Notes under the pieces: generated by a model | The model's database searches: none | Told to the model about the DNA's origin: nothing | The model's input: only the letters and a program-made list of their open reading frames with translations | Program-made: the position numbers and the translations under genes | Source of the DNA: Acidithiobacillus sp. YTS05 | GTDB lineage: Bacteria > Pseudomonadota > Gammaproteobacteria > Acidithiobacillales > Acidithiobacillaceae | NCBI RefSeq assembly: GCF_024396695.1 | Contig: NZ_CP094359.1 | Coordinates: 1,922,001-1,986,000 of the forward strand | Length of the DNA: 64,000 bases | Direction of reading: 5' to 3' | Shown here: positions 29,194 through 38,090 of the stretch, piece after piece | Numbering within the stretch: the first letter of the stretch is position 1 | Layout: every line of letters begins with the position of its first letter

Positions 29194-29565
29194 TCAGGGC
29201 AATACCAGCTTGGCAACGGCCGCCAGCAACTGCTGTGGCTGAAAGGGCTTGACGACCCAGGCCTTGGCACCTGCGGCGCGGCCTTCCTGTTTCATCTCGT
29301 CGCCACTTTCCGTGGTCAGCATGATGACCGGTGTGAACTTGTAGTTGGGTAGTTGTTTGATATTTTTCAGAAACGTGATCCCATCCATGTTGGGCATGTT
29401 GACGTCGCTGATGATCAGATGAACGCGAGGGGCGGCCTGCAGCTGGGCGAGACCCTGCACACCATCACCAGCCTCCAGCACCTCGTACCCCGCCCCCTCC
29501 AGGGCAATACGTACCACCTGCCGCAAGGAGGCCGAGTCATCCACTATCAAAATCGTTTTTGCCAT
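29194..29565 (-). CDS. cheY: Chemotaxis response regulator CheY
   Basis: A 123-residue single receiver domain. Acidic pair in ILIVDDSAS, acceptor Asp in HLIISDVNMPNMDG, conserved Thr in VIMLTTES and Lys in AWVVKPF. ATG 29565 (MAKTILIVDD) is preceded by AAGGGAT. No cheZ or flagellar switch gene is visible in this window. Confidence 0.95.
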   Translation of the reverse strand: MAKTILIVDDSASLRQVVRIALEGAGYEVLEAGDGVQGLAQLQAAPRVHLIISDVNMPNMDGITFLKNIKQLPNYKFTPVIMLTTESGDEMKQEGRAAGAKAWVVKPFQPQQLLAAVAKLVLP

Positions 29566-29582
29566 TGCGCTATCCCTTGGAT

Positions 29583-30515
29583 TCAAAAAAAGGTGATGTC
29601 GTCGCCACCGCCAGCGGTCGCGACACCTTCATTGCGGTGGGCGGCCCGCTCTTCGGCCGTGCTGTAGCGATTCTCCATGGACTGCAGCCAGTCTTGGACG
29701 CTCTGCAGGCTTTCCCTGGGGTGCAGATGTCGCGGCAATTCAGCCAGACCTTCTTCGACGTGCTGCAGAATCTGATTGACGCGATCCTGAAATTGCAGAG
29801 TGACCAGAAGCTGATCCATATCCCCGGCGATTTGCGTTCCCTCCAGTTGTAGTCTGGCCTGAGAGGTGCAGAGCTCTTCGGTCATCTGCTCGACACGATC
29901 CAGGGCGTTGCGCGTCGATTCCCGCGCATTTTTCAGGAAAGTTCTTTCTTCTTCGATGGATTTACCTGCCGCCGCAACGACCTGGCGGATGACCTTGACG
30001 ATTTCCTTGACATTCTCGGCCATCGCCACACTGCTTTCCTTGGAACGAGAGGAAAGCTTGCGCACCTCGTCGGCCACCACCGCGAAGCCGCGCCCCTGTT
30101 CGCCGGCACGGGCAGCTTCGATGGCCGCGTTAAGGGCCAGGAGCGTGGTTTGCGCAGCAATCTCTCCCACCTCTCGCGCCATTTGTTCCAGGACATTGAC
30201 CTGCTGCATAAGGGCGGAAATGGTCGCCTGATTGGCTTCATGCTGCTGCACCGAAGCTTCGATATGGCGCAGGATCATTTGCAATTCGGTTTCCGTTTCG
30301 CGAAAACGCTGCCTCGCTTCCGCGGCGCCTTCTTCGCCGGATGTACCCTGGGAAGAAAGCACCGCTTCACTCAAGCGACGGTGCAGGCTGGTGAAGCGAC
30401 CGACAATATCGGTGATGGCTTGCTCCAACTGTTCACGGCTGAGGGCGAGCTGCCGGGTCAGGATGCTGGTGACTGTCTCCAGCACTTCACCGCTGTTTTC
30501 TGTTGCCTCGTGCAT
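29583..30515 (-). CDS. Soluble MCP-signalling-domain protein
   Basis: A 310-residue cytoplasmic protein, first gene of the operon. No membrane span; the hairpin tip reads [20 protein letters not shown] and is followed by [13 protein letters not shown], a complete receptor tip. ATG 30515 has CAGGA 6 bases upstream. Such proteins act as cytoplasmic receptors or as organisers of the CheA array. Confidence 0.9.
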   Translation of the reverse strand: MHEATENSGEVLETVTSILTRQLALSREQLEQAITDIVGRFTSLHRRLSEAVLSSQGTSGEEGAAEARQRFRETETELQMILRHIEASVQQHEANQATISALMQQVNVLEQMAREVGEIAAQTTLLALNAAIEAARAGEQGRGFAVVADEVRKLSSRSKESSVAMAENVKEIVKVIRQVVAAAGKSIEEERTFLKNARESTRNALDRVEQMTEELCTSQARLQLEGTQIAGDMDQLLVTLQFQDRVNQILQHVEEGLAELPRHLHPRESLQSVQDWLQSMENRYSTAEERAAHRNEGVATAGGGDDITFF

Positions 30516-30857
30516 AACAATCCTGCTGATCAAGTCTATCTATGGCTCAGTAACGGCACAGAACGCGAGAACTTGAATGGCCACTCTGCCAATACCATCC
30601 GCGAAAATAAATCGTAGAGTTTCATGAAATTGATCGGCGGCAGCCGCGGTGCAAATACACCAGAAAGGTTGATATAAACCAGTGCGTGCGGTTGATTTGG
30701 ACCAGAAGGGAGGAGACCTTCTGATGAAATATCATATAACTATATATTTTTATTAGAACATAGTTTACCGCTTTTGTCAGGTACAGAGAGTGCTTCTACA
30801 GCCGCAAGCCAATCAGGCTTGCCGCGATTCACATCGCTTACAAGATAAGGAGTTTTT
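30516..30857. other. Intergenic region between the chemotaxis operon and cydA
   Basis: Should hold both divergent promoters. Visible structure: the dyad CAGAAGG-N7-CCTTCTG at 30703-30723, whose loop contains GGAGGAG, followed by a 10-codon frame (ATG 30724, reading MKYHITIYFY) rich in A+T. This could be a leader peptide or just the cydA leader. No clear sigma54 or sigma28 promoter found. Confidence 0.4.
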
Positions 30858-32297
30858 ATGATTATCGAGAATACACTCCCGATAATGCTCAGCCGCCTGG
30901 ACTTTGCCTTCATCACGTCCATGCATATTCTCTGGACGCCGGTCACCATCGGCATGTCCTGGCTGCTCTTCTTTCTGGAAGTGGCCTGGCTGCGCACGGG
31001 GAACGAAAAGTGGTACCGCTTGCAACGCTTCTTCGAAAAGCTTTTTATCGTCAACTTTGGCGCCGGCGTGGCAACCGGGGTCACCATGGAGATGGCTTTC
31101 GGCATTCTCTACGGGCCCTTTTCCCAGGCCGTTGGTCCCTTCTTTGGCAATATCCTCGGTTTTGAAACCATTACCGCCTTCATGTACGAGGCCGGCTTCA
31201 TTGGTCTAATGATCTTTGGTTGGGGCAAGATCGGCAAGGGCATGCACCTGTTTTCCACCTTCAATGTGGCCCTGTCTTCCAGCCTCTCGGCCATGTGGAT
31301 CCTGGTGGCCAATGGCTGGATGCAGTCGCCCCGGGGGATCGTGCTGAAAGATGGTCTCTTCCAGGTGACCAACTGGTGGCATGCGATCTTCAATCCCAAC
31401 TTCGATATCGGCTTTCCGCATATGTGGATCGCCACCGTGGAGCTCGCGCTCTTTTTCTTTGCTGCGGTGTCGGCGTGGTTCATTCTCAAGAATCGCCACG
31501 CGGATCTCTTCACTACGCTGCTCAAGCCAACGCTCCTCGCGCTGCTGGTGATAACTCCCTTGCAGATCTTCATTGGCGATGAGCTGGGGCGCGAAGTGGC
31601 GGTCGATCAACCCACTTCGCTGGCGGCGATGGAAGGGCATTATCACACCTATCTGCCAGATGGAAGGGTGAACTCCGGCTGGCATATCATTGCCATTCCC
31701 AATGCACAAAACGATGGCAATATCTTTGCCATTACCATCCCGCATGTCTTGAGTCTGCTGGAAACCCACACCTTGAATGGCAAAGTCGCGGGAATGGATC
31801 AGTTCGCGCCCAATGACCGTCCGGATGTCTGGGTGCCCTTCTATGCCTTCCGACTCATGGTGACCATCGGCTTCTTCCTGTTTCTGATGGCTCTGTGGGG
31901 CAACTGGCTGCGCATCCGCGGGGAACTGACGGCAGAGAAGCTCCGCCGCCATCCCCGCTTCCTGCGCTTGCTGGTCTTCAGCGGGTTTCTGCCCTACCTG
32001 GCAGTATGGACGGGCTGGTGGACGCGGGAAATCGGCCGCCAACCCTGGGTGGTCTATGGCCTGATGCGGACCTGGCAGGGGGTGAGCCACATGGGGGTCT
32101 CCGCCGAAGCTCTATGGTTCATTGGCTATATTGTCTTTGAATTCATGGTCTGGGGCGGGGCGTGGTACTTCTTTAGCCGCATCATCTTGAAGGGACCGGA
32201 CTTGCACAGCCCGGTGGTGGGTGCCGCGCCTTCGGAATCCTCCGGCGGTGGCATGGCCCAGGCGAGTTTTGCCAAGCCTACCCTGAACAAGCTCTGA
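30858..32297 (+). CDS. cydA: Cytochrome bd-type quinol oxidase subunit I
   Basis: Oxidises quinol and reduces oxygen to water in the inner membrane. Haem ligand His at H23 (SMHILW), a second conserved His in GFPHMW, and GRQPW in the segment TREIGRQPWVVYGLMRT. At 479 residues it lacks the long Q-loop insertion, which fits the CioA / short-loop (cyanide-insensitive type) branch. The C-terminal tail is Gly/Ser-rich. Cotranscribed with cydB across a 60-base gap. Confidence 0.95.
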   Translation: MIIENTLPIMLSRLDFAFITSMHILWTPVTIGMSWLLFFLEVAWLRTGNEKWYRLQRFFEKLFIVNFGAGVATGVTMEMAFGILYGPFSQAVGPFFGNILGFETITAFMYEAGFIGLMIFGWGKIGKGMHLFSTFNVALSSSLSAMWILVANGWMQSPRGIVLKDGLFQVTNWWHAIFNPNFDIGFPHMWIATVELALFFFAAVSAWFILKNRHADLFTTLLKPTLLALLVITPLQIFIGDELGREVAVDQPTSLAAMEGHYHTYLPDGRVNSGWHIIAIPNAQNDGNIFAITIPHVLSLLETHTLNGKVAGMDQFAPNDRPDVWVPFYAFRLMVTIGFFLFLMALWGNWLRIRGELTAEKLRRHPRFLRLLVFSGFLPYLAVWTGWWTREIGRQPWVVYGLMRTWQGVSHMGVSAEALWFIGYIVFEFMVWGGAWYFFSRIILKGPDLHSPVVGAAPSESSGGGMAQASFAKPTLNKL

Positions 32298-32308
32298 ATC
32301 CGTCTATC

Positions 32309-32335
32309 GGAGGCAAGGCCCTGCGCCTTGCCTCC
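32309..32335 (+). other. Perfect hairpin between cydA and cydB
   Basis: GGAGGCAAGG and CCTTGCCTCC form a perfect 10-bp stem around CCCTGCG. No T-run follows, so it is more likely an mRNA processing or stability element, or a partial attenuator setting the cydA:cydB ratio. Confidence 0.6.
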
Positions 32336-32357
32336 CTGATGCAAAAGGACAACGATC

Positions 32358-33446
32358 ATGGATCATCTAAGCGATATTCTGCGAATCCACAGTGCGCTCA
32401 GCACCTTTTGGTGGATTCTGCTGGGACTGTTTTTCATCATTTATATTGTGCTGGACGGCGCCGATCTCGGTGCTGGGTTTTTTTCCCTCCTGCTAAAGGA
32501 CGAAAATGACCGCGCGGCGGTCATGTCTTCCATGGCCGGCACCTGGGATGCCAACGAAACCTGGCTGGTGGTGGCCGGTGGGGTCATCTTTGGCGCCTTC
32601 CCTCTCGTCTACGGCTCTACCTTCAACTATCTGATGATTCCGCTGATGTTTACGCTGTGGGGCATCATCTCGCGTGCGGTGGCATTTGAGTTTCATGTCC
32701 ATGCCAAGGGCTCGAGGAAATTCTGGGGCACCATGTTCGGTCTCGGTAGCCTGGTAGCCGCGTTCTTTGCTGGCATTGCCCTGGGCGCTACCCTGCTGGG
32801 TTTTCGGATGACTACCGAAAATGCCCAAGGCATCCAGGTGGCCAATGACCCCTTCGTCAACACGGTACCGCACTTTGCTGGGACTGCCCTGAGTTTCCTG
32901 AGCCCCTTCAGCATCTGGACGGGCATTGGCGCGGTCATTGCCGGTGGCCTGGCAGGCACCTTGTTCCTCTGTGCCCGGTTCAAGCAGGACGATCCGATCT
33001 ATAAAAAGGCCCATCACTGGGCGACGATCTTCTCGTTCCTGGCCCCAGCGGCGGTCGTCATCACCCTGATCTGGTCCTATGCCATCATGCCGGATGCCGC
33101 CAAGTGGACGGGCAGCGGCTGGTTTGGCTGGCTGATCCTGCTGTTGGCCATTCTGGTCTCGGCCTACAAGATGATGTCGGCGCATGCCGCCCATCGGGAT
33201 TTTCCGGCCCTGCTCTGGTGCGGCGCCATCGTGGTCTTGATGTGGGGCGGGATGTGGGCAACCAACTTCCCATATATCATCCCTAATACTTGGACCATCA
33301 CCGCAGGTGGCAACCCAGCCAACGACCTGGCCATCCTGACCCTGTTCATGACCGGCTTCGTGCCCATCATGATCATGTACAACGCCTATCAGATCTGGGT
33401 CTTCCGCCACCGAATCACCCACCTGGCGGGTTACGAGAGTCACTGA
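32358..33446 (+). CDS. cydB: Cytochrome bd-type quinol oxidase subunit II
   Basis: A 362-residue membrane protein with eight or nine spans and the family start FFIIYIVLDGADLGAGFFSLLL, then MAGTWDANETWLVVAGG and FPLVYG. It pairs with CydA to hold the haems. ATG with AAAGGA 8 bases upstream. Confidence 0.95.
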   Translation: MDHLSDILRIHSALSTFWWILLGLFFIIYIVLDGADLGAGFFSLLLKDENDRAAVMSSMAGTWDANETWLVVAGGVIFGAFPLVYGSTFNYLMIPLMFTLWGIISRAVAFEFHVHAKGSRKFWGTMFGLGSLVAAFFAGIALGATLLGFRMTTENAQGIQVANDPFVNTVPHFAGTALSFLSPFSIWTGIGAVIAGGLAGTLFLCARFKQDDPIYKKAHHWATIFSFLAPAAVVITLIWSYAIMPDAAKWTGSGWFGWLILLLAILVSAYKMMSAHAAHRDFPALLWCGAIVVLMWGGMWATNFPYIIPNTWTITAGGNPANDLAILTLFMTGFVPIMIMYNAYQIWVFRHRITHLAGYESH

Positions 33447-33459
33447 TCTGCAACACAAC

Positions 33460-33487
33460 CCCTGGGCATTCTAGACAATGCCCAGGG
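33460..33487. terminator. Stem-loop after cydB
   Basis: CCCTGGGCATT and its exact complement form an 11-bp stem with a 6-base loop, 13 bases after the cydB stop. It lacks a proper T-run on either strand, so it may be a terminator or a 3'-end stabiliser. Confidence 0.6.
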
Positions 33488-33836
33488 AAATTCCCTCTTC
33501 TTCACCATCCCACGGCAGCAGCTCGCGCTGGGAATAAGCCTAAAAAACGCTCAACCCACCGGCATAACGGTAATTGAGTACAGCTCCCCGGTTGTTTCCA
33601 TTTGACGACAGCCAGACAACAGGGATTCGTCCATATCAGGCAGTCGATTTCTACAAATTGCATATCGGGTTGACAATGCGCTGTAGCCGATCAGAAACAG
33701 ATCTTGGCACCGCAGCCCCAGAAATACAGGCCATCCTAGCTGGCACGCTTTGTGTATTTCCCTCTGCTACGACAGGATGCGCAATCAGCGCTATACGCGC
33801 AAAGAGGATAGAGCCATTTTTGGAGAGATTGTACAA
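33488..33836. other. Intergenic region before the secreted protein
   Basis: No convincing gene. It contains TTGACA at 33669 and a near-sigma54 sequence (TGGCACGCTTTGTGTA at 33741) whose -12 lacks GC. The short frame at 33574-33840 has no ribosome site or family. Confidence 0.4.
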
Positions 33837-34595
33837 ATGACCCTGCACCGGAATCGACGCACAAATGCTCTGCTCCTAAGTACAGCGGCGCTGAGTTTGT
33901 GCGGCTCACTTTTCAGTACCCCGCTTCGGGCACAGGAGTTCCCCCCTATACAAAAGCCGGGTACGACATCATCAAGCGGGCCTTCAGTCGTGCTCCCGGA
34001 AAAGCTGCGGAGCGGAATTGCCAATTTCCTGACGACCCCTTTCCATTTTCGGATCCGCGTCACCAGCGCGCTTCTGCCTGCAGAAATCACCGGTTGGGGC
34101 GCCGTCGATCCAATCAATAAAGAAAGTGAAGCTACCGCAAAAACCGAATTTTTTGCGGGAATTTCGGCGACGGCAAGCAGCCTGACCATCGGACAGCAGG
34201 CGTGGTATCGGACCTCTCCTCCCGGCGGTGCCTACCGGAAGGGCGTTATTCCGGTGCAAATTCCGCAGTCCATTCCCTGGCAAAAAATCCAGCCCTATCT
34301 AACAGATGTCGTCGAGCTGCCAGGCGAATCCATACACGGCATTCCAACGACGCCCTTCCAATTCACCGTCAATGGAAAGGGGTTGATTGAACTCAATAAA
34401 GCCGGCGCCTCGTTGCCGATCGGTTCCGTACGCGCGGCCAGCGGCACGATCTATCTGTCCATCACCGCACCCTATTATCCACAGCAGGTCGTCTTACAGG
34501 AAACCGTCATGCAGAGCGGCTATCAGTATACCTTGACGGAGATCATCAACTACGAAAACTGGGGAGAGGAACTCCATCTCTCGCCGCCTGCCTAG
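33837..34595 (+). CDS. Secreted protein of unknown function
   Basis: A 252-residue protein with a clear signal peptide (LLLSTAALSLCGSLFSTPLRAQE; cleavage probably after RAQ or LRA). The mature part is rich in Pro, Thr and Ser and has no repeated motif or lipobox. I do not recognise the family. The start at ATG 33837 places the signal peptide at the N-terminus. It stands alone between cydB and the island edge, so it may be the last core gene before the island. Confidence 0.65.
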   Translation: MTLHRNRRTNALLLSTAALSLCGSLFSTPLRAQEFPPIQKPGTTSSSGPSVVLPEKLRSGIANFLTTPFHFRIRVTSALLPAEITGWGAVDPINKESEATAKTEFFAGISATASSLTIGQQAWYRTSPPGGAYRKGVIPVQIPQSIPWQKIQPYLTDVVELPGESIHGIPTTPFQFTVNGKGLIELNKAGASLPIGSVRAASGTIYLSITAPYYPQQVVLQETVMQSGYQYTLTEIINYENWGEELHLSPPA

Positions 34596-34690
34596 GAATG
34601 CGCAGCGATGAAAGTCAGGATCATGCTATACCCGTATGGACACAAAAAACCCAGCGCGCGGCCGGGCTCTGTGTAACTCACTAATTTTAT

Positions 34691-34728
34691 TGGCGCGCGA
34701 TACAGGATTCGAACCTGTGACCTTTGGC
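34691..34728 (-). other. Displaced tRNA-Arg 3' half (island left attachment site)
   Basis: On the minus strand it reads GCCAA-AGGTC, then the T arm ACAGG-TTCGAAT-CCTGT, the acceptor strand ATCGCGC, G and CCA. There is no matching 5' half or D arm. Relative to 55150-55226 the T-stem shows a compensated pair change (AGAGG/CCTCT versus ACAGG/CCTGT), so it stayed structurally sound before being separated. Confidence 0.8.
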
Positions 34729-34875
34729 GGTGGTCATCTTGGCATCGCTAAAGACCTAGGCCCATTCTCCGAAGAAAGGGTTGGTGGCAAAATCGAGGAA
34801 GTATGCTCGTAGAGCTCGCTGATCAGGTGGAAGGGCTAGGCACGACCGGTTTTAGAGAAGTGAATCCCCCCGGGA

Positions 34876-35865
34876 TCAGTGGAGGGCATCTTCTGTTTCT
34901 TTTACTGCCTCTGGCGGTTGTTCGCTCACGTGAGCATAGTAGTTTTCCTCCGCTTCTGCTGGAGAGATGTATCCCAAGGGTCCGTAGAGCCGATGGGTGT
35001 TATACCAGTGTACCCATTCCAACGTTGCCCATTCCACAGAGGAGCGTGTTTTCCAAGGTCCACGGTGGTGAATGACTTCCGATTTATAGAGCCCGTTGAC
35101 CGTCTCCGCTAACGCGTTGTCGTAGGAGTCTCCTTTGCTGCCCACGGAGGTCGCTATGCCAGCTTCACCCAACCGCTCTGAATATCGAATGCTGAGATAC
35201 TGGGAGCCGCGATCAGAGTAGTGAATCAATCCCTGTCCAGGATGGCGCGCATGAAGGGCCTGTTCCAAGGCATCCAGGACAAAGTCTGCATGCATCGTAG
35301 TGCTGGTCTGCCAACCGACAATTTTCCGGGCAAAGGTATCGATGATGAAAGCCACATAGATCCACCCCTCCCAAGTCGACACATAGGTGAAATCTGCCAC
35401 CCAGAGCTGATTGGGCCTATCCGCGCGGAAGTCACGATGGACAAGATCCTGAGAGCACGGATTCCGCTGGTCTGGAACGCTGGTCCGTTGCCGTTTGCCG
35501 CGCCGGACCCCTTGCCACCCTTGTGTACGCATCAGCCGCTCGACGGTGCAGCGGGCCACTTGAACCCCCTGTCTGCGCAGCTGGTACCATATCTTGATGG
35601 CTCCATAGACCTGCCTGCTTTCCTCCCAGGCAGACTGAATGAGCGGTAGAAGCTCTTCCTCTCTTTTGGCTCTCCGGCTCCGCAGTTCTGGATGTCGTAG
35701 ACAAGCAAGGGCATGACGGTATCCCGATGGGGCCACCTGCAAAACGCGGCAGATGGGCTCGACCCCATAGTCTCTCCGGTATTGGTCTATGAAAGTCCTT
35801 ACCGTTTGCATCGGCGGTCGAGCTCCGCCTGGGCAAAAAACGCGCTGGCTAGTTTGGGAGTACAC
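34876..35865 (-). CDS. IS3-family transposase OrfB
   Basis: A 329-residue DDE integrase-fold protein. HTH_21-like region ([16 protein letters not shown]), then the rve core with D in [15 protein letters not shown] in [12 protein letters not shown] and E in [17 protein letters not shown]. The N-terminal about 20 residues before [18 protein letters not shown] overlap orfA in another frame; the true product is normally made by frameshifting from OrfA. Because orfA is damaged, transposition is doubtful. Confidence 0.9.
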   Translation of the reverse strand: MYSQTSQRVFCPGGARPPMQTVRTFIDQYRRDYGVEPICRVLQVAPSGYRHALACLRHPELRSRRAKREEELLPLIQSAWEESRQVYGAIKIWYQLRRQGVQVARCTVERLMRTQGWQGVRRGKRQRTSVPDQRNPCSQDLVHRDFRADRPNQLWVADFTYVSTWEGWIYVAFIIDTFARKIVGWQTSTTMHADFVLDALEQALHARHPGQGLIHYSDRGSQYLSIRYSERLGEAGIATSVGSKGDSYDNALAETVNGLYKSEVIHHRGPWKTRSSVEWATLEWVHWYNTHRLYGPLGYISPAEAEENYYAHVSEQPPEAVKETEDALH

Positions 35866-35996
35866 CCAAACTTCGGAGCAATCGATTGCAACGCCGCCGC
35901 AAGCGAGGGGTATTCCCCTCGATGCTCATCCACCAATCGAACTGCGCGAGACCGAATCTCTTCCGAAAACTTCTGACCTGATTTCATCGTATCCAT
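35799..35996 (-). pseudogene. IS3-family OrfA with internal deletion
   Basis: Sixty-five codons remain. The start ([27 protein letters not shown] in family style) runs to GCTPKL and then jumps to [13 protein letters not shown]. The intact relative at 54041-54364 has about 42 more residues here, covering the end of the helix-turn-helix and the leucine zipper. The in-frame loss explains the short total IS length. Confidence 0.8.
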
Positions 35997-36046
35997 GGCT
36001 CCATTCTGTCACGTTACAGAGCCTCCATAGAAATCGGGGGGATTCA

Positions 36047-36172
36047 GTACCTTGGCCGCCAGACCGTCAAAGCCCAGACGCATGTCCACGGGATGGGCTG
36101 CAAGCCAGATGCGACTGCCTGGACTCAGCCACATGGCCCTTCCAGAACCTGTACCAACGCTTGCAGCCAGGC
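36047..36172 (-). pseudogene. Fragment of older IS66: 5' end of tnpB and 3' end of tnpA
   Basis: On the minus strand this reads the tnpA tail (AWLQALVQVLEGP) and then the tnpB start (MWLSPGSRIWLAAHPVDMRL...FDGLAAKV), cut by the IS3 end at 36046. The sequence is nearly the same as the younger copy at 38340-38480. The rest of the older tnpB and its tnpC are missing. Confidence 0.82.
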
Positions 36173-36212
36173 GTAAGCGTGCAGCCAACCCATCTAGTCG
36201 GCTGGAATCTGT

Positions 36213-38042
36213 TCAGGCTACGGTAGGGCTCGTCCAATTCCAGGGGAGAAGTTCTTGAAGTTTTTTGGCGGGCCAGGTGGGGAGTTTGTCGAGGACGTCG
36301 CTGAGATAGGCGAAGGGCTCGACGCCATTGAGTTTGCAGGTCTCGATGAGGGTGTAGAAGGCCGCTGCCCGTTCGCCACCGGCGTCGTTGCCGGCAAAGA
36401 GATAATTCTTGCGGCCGATGGCCACGCCCCGCAGGGCTCTTTCCACGGCGTTGTTGTCGATGCTGAGATGGCCAGTATCGAGGTACAGAGTCAGGGGCGA
36501 CCAGCGCTTCAGTGCATAGTTGATGGCCTTGGCAATGGCACTCTTCGGGGCCACCTGCATCTGTACTTCGGTCAACCAAGTGAGGTAGTTCTTGCGGCCG
36601 ATGGCCACGCCCCGCAGGGCTCTTTCCACGGCGTTGTTGTCGATGCTGAGATGGCCAGTATCGAGGTACAGAGTCAGGGCCGGCCAGCGCTTCAGTGCAT
36701 AGTTGATGGCCTTGGCAATGGCACTCTTCGGGGCCACCTGCATCTGCACTTCGGTCAACCAAGTATGGAAGGACTCCAGCAAGGGGCCGGCGCGTTGTCG
36801 TCGGATCTGGGCTTTTCGCTCCGGGGGGTCATCTTGGATCTCGGCTTCGATCTCGTAGAGCTTGCGGATGCGAAGTAATGCATTCTGCGCGACGGGACTG
36901 GGGGCGCTCTGGTCGAGATCGTAGAAGTTCCGGCGGACATGGGCCCAGCAGCCCGCTTCGATGATCCCTCCCTTGCGATAGAGAGCATCGTAGCCGCTGT
37001 AGTCATCGGTCTGCAGGATACCCTGCCAGTCGCCGAGGAAGCGCTGCGGATGGATCCCCTTGCGATCCGGGGCATAGTCGAAGACGACGATAGGGTGGGA
37101 GGCATCGGCCTGACTGCGATAGACCCAGAGATAGGCTTTTTGCGTCTTGCCGCTGCCCGGATGCAGAACCGGCAAGGGTGTCTCGTCGGCGTGCAGGATC
37201 TTTCCGGCCAGCAGTGCCTCCTTGCAGGCTCCGGCCAGGAGGCTGAGCCAGTATTCTCCCTGACCCAGCCAGCTGCTGAGGGTGGAGCGGGACAGGGGCA
37301 CGCCAGCTCGCTGGTACTGGGCTTCCTGGCGGTAGAGGGGAAGATGATCGAGATACTTGGCCGTCAAGACCTGCGCGACCATGCGCGCGGTGGGCAAGCC
37401 TTTGTCGATCACCTGCGCCGGTAGTGGGGGACTCTCCAGGGTGCCACAGGAGCGGCAGGTGAGCTTGGGGCGCACATGACGGATCACCTGGAAGTGGCCG
37501 GGGACATAGTCGATCTTTTCGCTGACTTCTTCGCCGATGGACTCCAGAAGAGCGCCACACTGGCCACAGGTGCAACGGCTGGGGGCGTGTTGTACCTCTA
37601 CCCGAGGCAGGGTATCGGGGAGTTTCATCCGACCGGGATGGCGTCGGGGCTTGGCCTTGGGAGTGGACTCTGGGCTGGTAGCCGCGGCACTGTCAGCGAG
37701 TACGGCATCGAGTTCCGTTTCCACGGCGGCGATTTCGGTTTCGAGGGCCTCTTCCCAAAGACGGAGCTGATCGGCAGAGAGTTTTTCCGAACGCCGACCG
37801 AAGCGCCAACGCTGTAGTTTGGCAATGGTCAGTTCCAGGCGGGCGATGGTCTCGTCGCGTACGGAGATATGCTGCTCTTTTAGCGCAATGACTTGGTGTT
37901 GTTCTGCGATCTGCTGATGGTATTGGGCCATCTGCCAAGCAGATTCCCGATCTTTTTCTTCGCGCTCCTGCAGGAGCTGCAAAACCATTTTGCGCAGGGC
38001 GTCAGGATGGCGGGGAAGATCGGCGGGAGTCTTTGATTTCAT
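36213..38042 (-). CDS. IS66-family transposase TnpC with internal duplication
   Basis: A 609-residue DDE transposase: an N-terminal coiled-coil region (about 20-90), a zinc-finger-like CxCGxC segment (RCTCGQCGALLE), the first catalytic Asp in HADETPLPV and the second in QTDDYSGYDAL. The region around the catalytic Glu (NAVERALRGVAIGRKNYL) occurs twice in tandem because 61 codons are duplicated in frame. Without the copy the length would be 548, near normal for IS66. The extra Glu-containing block probably disrupts the fold. Confidence 0.9.
   Translation of the reverse strand: MKSKTPADLPRHPDALRKMVLQLLQEREEKDRESAWQMAQYHQQIAEQHQVIALKEQHISVRDETIARLELTIAKLQRWRFGRRSEKLSADQLRLWEEALETEIAAVETELDAVLADSAAATSPESTPKAKPRRHPGRMKLPDTLPRVEVQHAPSRCTCGQCGALLESIGEEVSEKIDYVPGHFQVIRHVRPKLTCRSCGTLESPPLPAQVIDKGLPTARMVAQVLTAKYLDHLPLYRQEAQYQRAGVPLSRSTLSSWLGQGEYWLSLLAGACKEALLAGKILHADETPLPVLHPGSGKTQKAYLWVYRSQADASHPIVVFDYAPDRKGIHPQRFLGDWQGILQTDDYSGYDALYRKGGIIEAGCWAHVRRNFYDLDQSAPSPVAQNALLRIRKLYEIEAEIQDDPPERKAQIRRQRAGPLLESFHTWLTEVQMQVAPKSAIAKAINYALKRWPALTLYLDTGHLSIDNNAVERALRGVAIGRKNYLTWLTEVQMQVAPKSAIAKAINYALKRWSPLTLYLDTGHLSIDNNAVERALRGVAIGRKNYLFAGNDAGGERAAAFYTLIETCKLNGVEPFAYLSDVLDKLPTWPAKKLQELLPWNWTSPTVA
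36406..36764 (-). repeat. In-frame 183-bp tandem duplication within tnpC
   Basis: Two adjacent 183-base units (offset 183 bases, for example the segment TTCTTGCGGCCGATGG at 36406 and 36589) encode the same 61 residues, differing by one or two bases (RWPALT versus RWSPLT). The unit ends at the shared GTCAACCAAGT. Confidence 0.92.
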
Positions 38043-38090
38043 GAAGAAATGCTATCAGAAACCGCCAGAAAAGGCAAGCATTTCCGCCAG

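Larger units (their letters stand above)
34861..36046 (-). mobile_element. IS3-family element, defective (1,186 bp)
   Basis: Ends are perfect 12-bp inverted repeats (TGAATCCCCCCG / CGGGGGGATTCA). It holds a full orfB and an orfA with an internal deletion. There is no target duplication (flanks AAG and GTA), and its right side abuts a broken IS66 tnpB, so a deletion followed or accompanied insertion. Confidence 0.85.

Noticed and set aside
33741..33756. TGGCACGCTTTGTGTA as a sigma54 promoter for the secreted protein
   Set aside because: The -12 lacks the invariant GC and no NtrC dyad lies upstream.
34691..34728. A functional second tRNA-Arg gene
   Set aside because: No 5' half, D arm or matching acceptor strand lies upstream; only the 3' half is present.
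36406..36764. CRISPR-like or regulatory tandem repeat
   Set aside because: The two 183-base units are coding and in frame within the IS66 transposase.
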